DNA from: Candidatus Woesearchaeota archaeon
GTDB lineage: Archaea; Nanobdellota; Nanobdellia; Woesearchaeales; JAIPIC01
Direction of reading: 5' to 3'
DNA: 39,484 nucleotides
Assembly: GCA_021734865.1 (NCBI GenBank)
Contig: JAIPIC010000013.1
Location: forward strand, 1 to 39,484
Positions 35,901 through 39,484 of the stretch are shown here, one piece after another. The notes below the pieces were generated by a model. That model had not been told where the DNA came from and searched no databases. It saw nothing but the letters and a program-made list of their open reading frames with translations. The position numbers were made by a program, and so were the translations under genes. Numbering within the stretch: the stretch's first letter is position 1; every line of letters begins with the position of its first letter.

Positions 35901-38158
35901 GGGACGTTGGTATTTGAATCATTCAGGACAGATGAAACAGATACATTTGGTTCCCATGAACCGGAGAAATTTCCAAAGAGTGTGCAGTCAAGCAAGGTTG
36001 AATCATCCGTGACATTAAATTCAAAATTTACCTTTTGTTCGTACGACGTGGTAGCTGTTTCAGGTTGTCTGAGAGTAACGTTAGGATAATAATTGAAACT
36101 GATATTTAGTATCGGTTGGTTTGATGCAGCTTCTGAGGAGTCAAAATCATCCTGAGTTAATGAAGCGGTTTCAGGTGATTTAAGTGCAATCGAGAGCTCG
36201 GTTTCACCATTCGCGACCTCATATCTTAGCATATCTGTAACATTAAAGTAAACCCAGCCTGTTGATGTTGTTGGTTGGCTGTCTTCTGCTGTAAGATTAC
36301 AATCGGTCGCATCATCAAATGCAATTCCACAAACTTGGTTATTATGTGTGAGAGATGTCTCATCTTGTCCATCCCAGGTATCGTCAAATACATGATATGC
36401 CTGAACTGATGCTGTTGCCCCATTACTTGCAATATTCATATGTAAAGTAGCTTCTGTTATTACAATATTTGAAGGAAGGTTGGATATATCCCATTTCATG
36501 TATGTCCTGTAGTATCGGTTAGATCTGTCACGTACAGCTAAAACACCTGTATTGTAGGTTGTCGTACCGCGGTTGCTCTGAGTATATGCATCATCTGTGA
36601 TGAAGGTATAATCAAATTCTGTGAAAGCTGGGTCATCTGGTGTAAGAGTAAAAGAGTAATTTTCTCCTGGAACAATTGCTTGGATTTTTGTCCAGTTACC
36701 AAAGCAAGTTTGGGTACTGAAATTGTAATCTTTACACTTATAGAGGAATCGGCCGGTTGCAGTAGCAGTGACTGTTGCATTGGTAAAATTAAGGTCTGTT
36801 GGGTCGATTGCATAAGATGTAAGAGCACCTTTCTTAAGGGTCTTGTTGGTTTGTTCAATGTATAGGGTCTTATTTTCAAACTGTTCTGGCCGGATATTCT
36901 TAAATACAATCTTTTTGATACTTTGGTTTTCAACTTCAATTTCAAGTTTATGGCTGTAATTATCAATACCTTCAGTAATCATCTGAGCCAGACCTCGTTG
37001 TTGCACACCCTTACTGTCGAGCATTGAAATTTCTGCGATTCGTTTTCTGACAACATCAACTATCATATATTGGTCAGCCAATGTTTCCAGAACACTATCA
37101 TTTTCGCCGGTGATCTGATATATATTGCCTTCCGAGTCCCGGATTTCATAGGTAATGTTAAATGATTTCCTAATAGTCGCAGCATTATTCCAAGTCATGT
37201 TTCCAGTAAGGTTAAGATACGCGGACCCGTTAACAATAATTACATCACCTGAACTGCCTGTAAGATTTGTTGAGGTCATGTTCTGTAGAGAAATGACGGA
37301 TTCATTATCCGTCGAGTTGAAATTTATAAGAGTGGAATCTGTTGTATTTGACAGAGTCAAATTTTGATCTGTTACAGTTAGGTTTGTAATTGATGTGTTT
37401 GTCTGGTTTATACTTAAGTTAGTTAGATTCAGCGAGCTGTTTGTTGTAATATTGACTGTAATGTTAATATTGGTAGTTATATTGATTATACTACTAATAT
37501 TATCAAAGGAATCATTGGTTTTATTCCCAGTCTGATTAATGATGCTTTGATTTATCTCATTTGTCAAATTTATATATACAGAGCCGTTGATATTAACAAT
37601 ATTACCTGAAATATTTATGGTGTTGGAGTCAGGACTCACAGATGAATTAACTGTCGATGCATTTATTGAATTATTGGTTTCAAATGCATTAGTTAGATTT
37701 CTTGTTGAGAAATTTGTTAGAGTAAGGTTTTCAGTGCTGTTAGTAATTGAATTGTTCACTAAATCTGTGTCGGATGGATGGGTCAGGTTAAGATATAATG
37801 AGCCATTTATGTCAATCAATTCTCCTGTTAGATTTGTTGGATTATTGACAGTGTAATTGGATTCCACACTATCATTTAATACATAATATACTGACTCATT
37901 TGAGATTATTATTGACGTATTTGTATAGTTGATAGTACCCGAACCATAGCCATTAATGACATTTGTGGTCTGATTACCTGTCAGGTTAAGATAAAGGAAA
38001 CCGTCAATTTCAATAGTATCTGATTGATTCAAGGCTAGCGATGAATTAGACGATATACTTGAAATTACTCCAGGCAGTGTCAGCATGATTGCTGTAGCTA
38101 ATAGAAGGATGATGATTACATCATTTCTATCAATCCGCCAGTTCATGATCTTTTGCAT
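23912..38158 (-). CDS. Giant repetitive exported surface protein (4,748 aa)
   Basis: A hydrophobic export signal or anchor (about 14-34, VIIILLLATAIMLTL) is followed by an Asn/Thr/Ser-rich glycosylation-prone stretch (36-325). Next comes a Cys-containing segment with PGENYSFTLTPDDPAF (about 400-510), then a DNRLRE-type beta domain (about 514-690, RTYMKWDISNLPSN). Many beta-sandwich repeats follow, with a core like GDTVxITGxxWDxxxDVTIxI...GYPKxVTxNSxGxxxDSW, in a five-domain cassette present four times. The first three cassettes each end in a Cys/Asp-rich module. A CARDB-like domain lies near 4454-4556 (ITIYGTVQNIGNT). No C-terminal anchor or PGF-type sorting signal is visible, so attachment may be through the N-terminal helix. 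GGAG lies 7 bases before the ATG at 38158; the ATG at 38146 forms ATGA with the recombinase stop and is an alternative start. An S-layer, adhesin or contact role is inferred. Confidence 0.93.
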   Translation of the reverse strand: MQKIMNWRIDRNDVIIILLLATAIMLTLPGVISSISSNSSLALNQSDTIEIDGFLYLNLTGNQTTNVINGYGSGTINYTNTSIIISNESVYYVLNDSVESNYTVNNPTNLTGELIDINGSLYLNLTHPSDTDLVNNSITNSTENLTLTNFSTRNLTNAFETNNSINASTVNSSVSPDSNTINISGNIVNINGSVYINLTNEINQSIINQTGNKTNDSFDNISSIINITTNINITVNITTNSSLNLTNLSINQTNTSITNLTVTDQNLTLSNTTDSTLINFNSTDNESVISLQNMTSTNLTGSSGDVIIVNGSAYLNLTGNMTWNNAATIRKSFNITYEIRDSEGNIYQITGENDSVLETLADQYMIVDVVRKRIAEISMLDSKGVQQRGLAQMITEGIDNYSHKLEIEVENQSIKKIVFKNIRPEQFENKTLYIEQTNKTLKKGALTSYAIDPTDLNFTNATVTATATGRFLYKCKDYNFSTQTCFGNWTKIQAIVPGENYSFTLTPDDPAFTEFDYTFITDDAYTQSNRGTTTYNTGVLAVRDRSNRYYRTYMKWDISNLPSNIVITEATLHMNIASNGATASVQAYHVFDDTWDGQDETSLTHNNQVCGIAFDDATDCNLTAEDSQPTTSTGWVYFNVTDMLRYEVANGETELSIALKSPETASLTQDDFDSSEAASNQPILNISFNYYPNVTLRQPETATTSYEQKVNFEFNVTDDSTLLDCTLFGNFSGSWEPNVSVSSVLNDSNTNVPVTVQEGIFVWNVQCNDSEGLSSFASSNFTHTRTNPGVTANASVYIIDNTVQIDGSDWPSGANVTVNITDSTGTLVGGYPKTIICTGGTFTHYWSVPIVTPAGVYSILTYQTNNSDIYATDSFTVQNLTISNDRQNYIRTDIAYTFAGIFPAGASINITLYDPSLAFVSGYPKILIANSTGGINDSWTIPGGADLGTYTINTTQIGYLNRSRQKTFDVVTAIVETDNPTYEQGDTVAITGYNWNSDVDVTINITDPLGYGSYTPHNVTSNASGYIVDSWNIGYGASAGEYWVFGFEPIDTSKQDNVTFIVTERTVSLITEFDWYKSSENIEIFGTGFSPEANVTIDVFNSSGQSVGSYPKNVTSNSTGGITDSWTATYGLGNYTVNATDYLYNNLQSSAVIQQVRQTIDTKIYAFNSGETVNITGQYWDRGADVTIDIKNSSDVSASGYPKDVTADINGYLEEYWTAQPGAGTIETYNISAFQKLASAEADHVMIDVTKTATLTSDKSVYAAYENANLSGNYYSTSGNVKFWIKNTATSTKAFGYPIVESSDSIGDVYHIFYTGGYCPGNYYAEARDEDYPDQLFANHSFAIQYRNTDSYTSTEAFGFAASTWPPPEGDNTFDTCPDSVGGTDDEHVNEATLNMTVAGAGDDVLFSCDFDPFSTGTEEYMYYYNGTGWRQIYSGSGPSADPHTQSEVVTLDNYTGQHWFRCIADWDGEDDECADGGSYFDNDDVNLSVIQIPETCITFDSTRPNVTNIKVNESSTISGFSLNISAEVTDTNNLSYVAAVIDYPNGSSVTVQMLDHNLDNLFNVTFYDTYVVGAYNVTIWANDTWSNINDSEESNFSILYDPLEINTGRESYVRNETVNIYSGRFTAISNITLYVIDPLNDPVLGYPKFIMSNSSGWISDNWEIPEDAYLGVYTINTSQISDPDRNGTATFEVVTAVIQTNSPTYLQGNNVNISGTKWDPDENISLNITDPFGVVVYGPINLSSNSSGDLDDSWSLDYNAELGDYTLSAYQPSNPNKFDEYVFTVNQRIVSILIEYPWYKAKDALNYTVTGFSVDNNVTIDIYDSSYVSVTGYPNNMTANSTGGLNGSWNILVGTSVGEYTLNGTDILYNNLQQNATISIVSQNISTDLTAYKSGDTVFISGYYWDRDKNVTINIVNSSGHSASGYPKEVVVNPVGQITDSWVAQPGGSVGAEVYNITALQFEDNSENYSITVDVTLAASLNTLKPFYLPNTYVNITGSFYTASGNVKLWLRRLTDDGLAFEYPKIVQADSAGDITDAWDAANYCEGTYMVLSEDQTYPEQLNANTTFDISYEDITLQTCSNSFGADCSLWPDSSEGDNTYDACPSSVGGVDDEHVEDAFVNVTQSVPGRTVAFTCQFDPFSTGTEELMYYYNGTDWNQLYSASAPGADPHNQTVEVTLHDYVGQHWFRCIADWDGEDDECADGGQYYDNDDVNVSVMAEPGSCDTFDTIKPNVTELTPDNTSSPLGSPILITAKLLDNNAISYAKVSIIYPNSTVYNLTLTDDNADDTYNATFLETRIVGQYDYTIWVNDTWDNINDSESGTFNIYYVSLKVTTDQPNYIRGETATIFGTGFNSQVLVSIDIYNESNESMPSYPKEVLSNISGGITDTWAIGLAEQLGTYTVNATDTTNSSHSNSTTFEVVTAVVQTEFSDYEQGDTILLSGYSWDNSAEVTINITDSNSDTVYGPLNLTSNGSGNIYDEWNISFDAALGVYNITAIQPSNPGKNTTASFDVEGRTINISTQYSWYKVDEFVNITGIKYSPLTDITLDIYNSSGQSVATYPTTIPANISGGITNMWTIPSTQRLGTYTINSTDTAYTHLSNFTTIEIVTYNMSTDKIAYQSGDYVIITGAYWDRDRNVTVDIVNSSGSSIFGYPKNISVLASGNFTESWVAQPGGLSIAAYNITVFQIAEPSNTVTKQINVTRVATVNTDKISYLPNALVNITGSFYTALGEVSLNLKSLENNGNAEDYPIMFSADDYGNIQSLWNTSSFCSGEYNISTIDQSYPALLYGHTTFMILYNNPTPYNCTASFGADCSLWPDSSEGDNTFDACPSSVGGVDDEHVDAAILNMTVANPGDHVNFSCVFDPFSTGTEELMYYYNGASWVQLYSASAPGGSPHTQSVTVTIADNVGQQWFRCIADWDGEDDECADGGQYYDNDDVNISVVTPPGSCDEFDALAPTVSSVSPDNITGLENSLFQNINITAHITDNRIIKFVKAQVVSPNGTVINLTMTDDDTDDTFNASFVSPSQIGRYNITILAQDNSSNLNNSQQGWFRIIANTSMYAVEMNVPNMVFTENPTPLSQGGYVTAAVADFDVTIMNDMVIFANLNLKKESGTQNSDIWMRLLIDGAQIIEERIVINLSEQVSAGAKPKMISLSPGSHNITLQLNRSGDGEINATNIDIVLLQTISSRGQAVRHQQTETEYTHSSTTFDPSHSWSINKGTALNSSTYMTAWHQLTSTSKSYQDYYLDYGTDESPMYSGYLISSVDKLITLPGLYITSELGTHDRTVQSKSSAGTITSNITTIDFDLRDIQGNTINHFYSTNPSIDHVSNWTYPPGLSKVSSGTITLGNGTGVFLSMTASFSTATGLQIPEFFINSSSLGCILDREQYIESNLDVTSTYIYAVCTGGTVGTQYTIDFYINIPDGENLVMIDESFTGVEISTFAISERNLAPLVNTITFPLSDQMVKDTINITWNDFSDPNDDPVTYNLSLYTTTGVFDRLLNDSLQTTIQELNTKTITDGNWTLHLQACDPSDVCSTTNLNFTIHNYAPLVTNILPSAGTNFNVSQNVTISANITDAYGISKAYINISWADDHLTTNLTHIGDIYSFKFNQTSKSGRYNVSYWTNDSFNNINSTTLTYFHLLDFPNVKTDTNSYLRDETVKITAIGFNLYADVTIDIYNESNVSVLGFPQNFTTNSSGGFNLTWTVPSSQALGDYIINASDTTDTARQSNTTFAVVTAVVQTDASNYFQGDTVNITGYSWDFNVDVTINMTGPSSQVIVESYNVTSNDSGWIQSSWNIPYDADIGSYLIGAIQPSSPNRTDSEGFTILARETNVTANMSWYRIHQPVGVELLGFSPNNNITVNIYNSTNGSITTYPLNYTTNSTGGFNITWVFPDNQAHDNYSIYAQDTTYSNLNGTEIIEIASQNIALNGEAFNTGDTVHLSGSHWDRDKNVTLDIYNQSGISISGYPKNITTDKEGVWEDSWVAEREGTNTTTYNVTVYHPYDSIISDQTNFSVTVATTIVTEKKYFNINEDVRINGSYYTPEGNLLLTVFNSETGSWVEGFSNITDVDSNGDFFYTWNTIDYCEANYTISARDMTYPDVLFAQKNIEIDFYQDNTDDEPANSYVIYGNHNNFNTGIARTNTYNNDWLWFGSFDRIDEIIVESWINISFDISPTLLPVEKINSVNISMEYCHSGMQSSPSCSAGSPLEGIVNGDQQVQIFNFNTSDWEDLAVLPTDNTSDDEYNVSWVLDYPFAEFISNDQLKIRIEFNMTENSTEDDLLMIDYLNLNITYRDDVDFNCTLVDDIIGTENDVATTSGVDIEIEINDTDINYSSDYNAVQYIKIYNHSLPLVEFEYNFGLAPLNMSQITVLVEDASIGINITNAANITMHVPLVHEWCNVLVCEGVINGSDCDGTNNKTVYGYPQDGYCDLLVDGTWAQDASDQSDVMVNETSVNFSSWTPIENENITIYGTVQNIGNTIFPNITLQFYDLTSDVSIGGNFTLYNFSPTNVTTINTTWISSLGDHKIELQADIPIATDGQYTEVNESNNNASSVVNISTWGVVYGQVVGNISLATISDLLYLWSPEVPAGNMFIKDVDSDVDWHSLQAIGRTSSGGIAANDFVDIDTVLGTASFFDNITSKYSDDGSTPRLTDTFNISSNPIANVPIINSTNTSLFVTGILWDMSDSGDTEFDIAEGEDLVFVTHVNSEKLGSYGIYDYEVSVPVKLKEYKSGENKLSFYVEVR
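25820..27250 (-). repeat. Fourth copy of the five-domain cassette, without Cys/Asp module
   Basis: It encodes about residues 3637-4114 of the giant protein in the same order: SYLRDETVKITAIGF, YFQGDTVNITGYSWD, MSWYRIHQ, FNTGDTVHLSGSHWDRDK, YFNINEDVRINGSYYT. It is separated from the third unit by roughly 2 kb of unrelated domains and is followed by a different C-terminal region. Confidence 0.75.
29280..29745 (-). repeat. Cys/Asp-rich module, copy 3
   Basis: It encodes about residues 2805-2960 of the giant protein: FGADCSLWPDSSEGDNTFDAC, PFSTGTEELMYYYNG, WFRCIADWDGEDDEC, YDNDDVN. The clustered acidic residues suggest a calcium loop, and the cysteines suggest disulfides. DNA from about 29346 to 29396 is identical to copy 2 over roughly 50 bases. 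Copies 2 and 3 are 2,181 bases apart. Confidence 0.85.
31465..31925 (-). repeat. Cys/Asp-rich module, copy 2
   Basis: It encodes about residues 2078-2232 of the giant protein, with the same FGADCSLWPDSSEGDNT start, PFSTGTEE, WFRCIADWDGEDDEC and YDNDDVN motifs. It is nearly identical to copy 3 in several stretches of DNA and more diverged from copy 1. Confidence 0.85.
33645..34091 (-). repeat. Cys/Asp-rich module, copy 1
   Basis: It encodes about residues 1356-1505 of the giant protein. It begins FGFAASTWPPPEGDNTFDTC, lacking the CSLWPDSS text of copies 2 and 3, and then shares PFSTGTEEYMYYYNG, WFRCIADWDGEDDEC and FDNDDVN. It lies 2,184 bases from copy 2. Confidence 0.85.
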
Positions 38159-39021
38159 GCTAATGCTCCGTGTGAGTATATTGTAATGTGTCTGATACCA
38201 AGGCAGTCGAGTGGCCTGCCCTCTTCTATTGTCTTTCGAATTACATGGTTTCTAAGGAGGCGAGGTGATATGGATATGCCAGAACGTTTAGAATAGAAAG
38301 AGAACAACTGACTTATCCTCCTCGTTGACATAGGTGTCTCTCTTGAAGAGATCAAAGAATTATCTGATTTTTTTTGCGTTGAGTATGATTTCAGAAGCTG
38401 ATAAAGTGATTCTGAAATTGCAACATAACGTTCATTGAGTTTTGTGGTTTTAGGGAAAAAAATTTTGCTCCCGATCAGATTTTTTCTTGTAAGAAGAGTT
38501 AATTCCTTTGGAGTACACCCGGTCTCTTTTAAAATCAAGAATATGAGACGGTCTCTTTTATTAGTGATGGACCGACCAAAAGTGAGGATTTCTTGATCTG
38601 TTGATTCCTTTTTCTTACGGATACTTTTTAGTGCAGGGCGAAGTGGATTCTTTGCAGTCTGTTCTTTTAGGTAGTGGGCTCTGAGTTCCCTAGCATTATT
38701 TTCAGCAATTTTGGCTATTTTACACGTTTCCTTTAGAATTTGTTGGATACGGCGAATAGACAAGGGTTTAGAATTAGATTCTATGATAAATTCATGGTTT
38801 GTTTTAGGGATAACAGACAGTAATATTGGTGGTACTGTAATATGTTTTTTGTCTGTAAGGATAAGTTTTTCATGATTAATCTGTGAAAGTTTAATCTTGG
38901 CAAGTTCAGATATACGAAGCCCACAAAATCTAAGGAACCCATATATTAAAATAGAACGCGTAGACAATTTTGCGGCCTGAAATCTAGAGATTAACGATTT
39001 ACAATCTGTTATCTCTAACAC
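38143..39021 (-). CDS. Tandem-domain tyrosine recombinase-like protein
   Basis: The protein has 292 residues built from two copies of the tyrosine-recombinase catalytic fold and no N-terminal SAM-like core-binding domain. Copy 1 (about 20-120) has the box I Arg (GLRISEL, R36) and an RELR (111-114) at the box II position. Copy 2 (about 150-285) has GCTPKEL (Arg lost), a basic TTKLNERYVAI, PRLLR (R257) and a candidate nucleophile Tyr in LGIRHITIYSHG (Y282). The copies align strongly at PLSIRRIQQIL / PMSTRRISQLF. Both have Arg in place of the box II His. An in-frame TAA lies two codons before the GTG start (39021), so the start is firm. Its stop lies inside the giant surface protein gene start, so the two are translationally linked. 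Activity is uncertain; it may be a DNA-binding or degenerate recombinase. Confidence 0.8.
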   Translation of the reverse strand: MLEITDCKSLISRFQAAKLSTRSILIYGFLRFCGLRISELAKIKLSQINHEKLILTDKKHITVPPILLSVIPKTNHEFIIESNSKPLSIRRIQQILKETCKIAKIAENNARELRAHYLKEQTAKNPLRPALKSIRKKKESTDQEILTFGRSITNKRDRLIFLILKETGCTPKELTLLTRKNLIGSKIFFPKTTKLNERYVAISESLYQLLKSYSTQKKSDNSLISSRETPMSTRRISQLFSFYSKRSGISISPRLLRNHVIRKTIEEGRPLDCLGIRHITIYSHGALACKRS

Positions 39022-39086
39022 CTTTTAATCTAACCTCTTAAGTTGCTATCCAACAAAAAATTACGTATTAATAACAAAAAAGAATT

Positions 39087-39100
39087 AATATATAAATATT
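39087..39100 (-). promoter_or_regulatory. TATA box of the recombinase-giant protein operon
   Basis: The minus strand reads AATATTTATATATT, predicting a start near 39067 and a leader of about 45 bases before the GTG at 39021. No equally good promoter was seen directly before the giant gene, so it probably depends on this one. Confidence 0.5.
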
Positions 39101-39171
39101 GCTACATCACAAAAATTTCTTAATTATACCAAAACAGAAATTATATTTAAAGGTTCTTATCAAGGAAAGTA

Positions 39172-39196
39172 TTCGGATTTATAACAAATGAGAAAT
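39172..39196 (+). repeat. 25-bp direct repeat, copy 1
   Basis: TTCGGATTTATAACAAATG followed by AGAAAT recurs at 39300-39324 with one base changed (G to C at the fifth base). The TTTATAA core also reads as a TATA box. The 128-base spacing is too long for a CRISPR array. Confidence 0.65.
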
Positions 39197-39217
39197 AAAA
39201 AAATTATTATTTAATAG

Positions 39218-39236
39218 ATTAAGATTTCGTCTTAAT
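39218..39236. terminator. Short hairpin, possible terminator
   Basis: ATTAAGA (39218-39224) pairs with TCTTAAT (39230-39236) around the loop TTTCG. On the minus strand a run of T follows at 39203-39197. It lies between the two 25-bp repeats. Confidence 0.3.
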
Positions 39237-39299
39237 TACAAAAGAGAAACAAAAGTGCCCCAACAGCCCACCTGAGATCCTGATGTCGCAGACAGTAGT

Positions 39300-39324
39300 T
39301 TCGCATTTATAACAAATGAGAAAT
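39300..39324 (+). repeat. 25-bp direct repeat, copy 2
   Basis: This is the second copy of the 39172-39196 repeat, 24 of 25 bases identical. The 391-base stretch 39022-39412 holds only these repeats, the recombinase promoter, the hairpin and a GC-richer patch at about 39255-39300; no gene was seen in it. Confidence 0.65.
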
Positions 39325-39412
39325 TATTGATAGCGGCATAAATAAGACAGTGTTACTTAATCGGCAGATTAATATATGGAAGCTTTTTTTAGTTATTCTT
39401 AGAGGTGAAAAT

Positions 39413-39484
39413 ATGTTTTATTGTAAGCACTGTAAAACAAATTCTGCCGTAAAAGCTGGTTTACGGAAAAACAAAGTTGGGTTT
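39413..39484 (+). CDS. Transposase N-terminal zinc ribbon (partial, window edge)
   Basis: The ATG at 39413 follows the Shine-Dalgarno AGAGGTGA at 39401-39408. The 24 visible residues (FYCKHCKTNSAVKAGLRKNK, then VGF) match the CxxC-x(n)-V-K-x-G-x-R-x-N-K start typical of InsA-like and related transposases. The family (IS1-type or another zinc-ribbon IS) cannot be settled from the fragment. No obvious terminal inverted repeat was seen in the upstream intergenic stretch. Confidence 0.6.
   Translation, partial: MFYCKHCKTNSAVKAGLRKNKVGF

Noticed and set aside
39172-39324. Two 25-bp direct repeats as a mini CRISPR
   Set aside because: Only two copies, a 103-bp gap, no cas genes, and the repeat contains a TATA-like core.
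1-39484. tRNA genes
   Set aside because: The intergenic stretches were read on both strands for a T-arm (GGTTCAAATCC-like) with an acceptor stem; none was found.

Overview
This is an AT-rich archaeal window. The evidence is a Nop5-fibrillarin pair, a CDC48/VCP ATPase, GatD (the archaeal Glu-tRNA(Gln) amidotransferase subunit), a Hef-type helicase-nuclease with an ERCC4 nuclease domain, a solitary 5S rRNA, and many genes whose TATA box lies about 25-30 bases before the ATG (leaderless transcripts). ATGA overlaps and Shine-Dalgarno starts mark genes inside operons. The giant Asn/Thr-rich surface protein with a DNRLRE-type domain, and the membrane-anchored winged-helix regulators, resemble Woesearchaeota/Pacearchaeota-type DPANN archaea. 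That placement is inference; no 16S rRNA is present.

Layout. 1-1345: start of an unknown minus-strand gene, a monocluster ferredoxin, 5S rRNA (minus) and an RHH-nucleotidyltransferase fusion. 1523-2528: a translationally coupled trio (small membrane protein, zinc-ribbon protein, ThiI-like PP-loop sulfurtransferase). 2659-5223: a membrane winged-helix protein and an amino-acid permease fused to a methyltransferase. 10298-5234 (minus): an operon of a conserved hypothetical protein, CDC48, NIF3/DUF34 and GatD. 10564-11777: a secreted protein with tail-fibre-like motifs and a probable IS110 scrap. 11916-14521: a stand-alone Lrp-type ligand-binding domain and Hef. 14625-14817: a MITE-like element with 23-bp inverted ends and 9-bp flanking repeats. 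14861-15745: a receptor-like Cys-rich membrane protein. 15852-17454: Nop5 and fibrillarin. 17654-20398: a P2C (Na,K-ATPase-like) pump. 20518-21702: malic enzyme. 21844-23744: a membrane regulator, a secreted helical protein and a small lipoprotein. 39021-23912 (minus): a tandem-domain tyrosine-recombinase-like gene overlapping a 14.2-kb gene for a 4,748-residue repetitive surface protein. The window ends in the start of a zinc-ribbon transposase.

The most interesting unit is 23912-39021. A protein made of two diverged tyrosine-recombinase catalytic domains, with no N-terminal core-binding domain, appears to be co-transcribed with a giant exported protein. That protein carries super-repeats of about 2.18 kb whose Cys/Asp-rich modules are near-identical in DNA in places. 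This is a candidate recombination-driven surface-variation locus, but the functional link is a hypothesis. Secondary oddities are the permease-methyltransferase fusion, a roughly 100-residue insertion in the D2 ATPase domain of CDC48, the RHH-nucleotidyltransferase with repeated motifs over its own promoter, and the MITE in a divergent promoter region.
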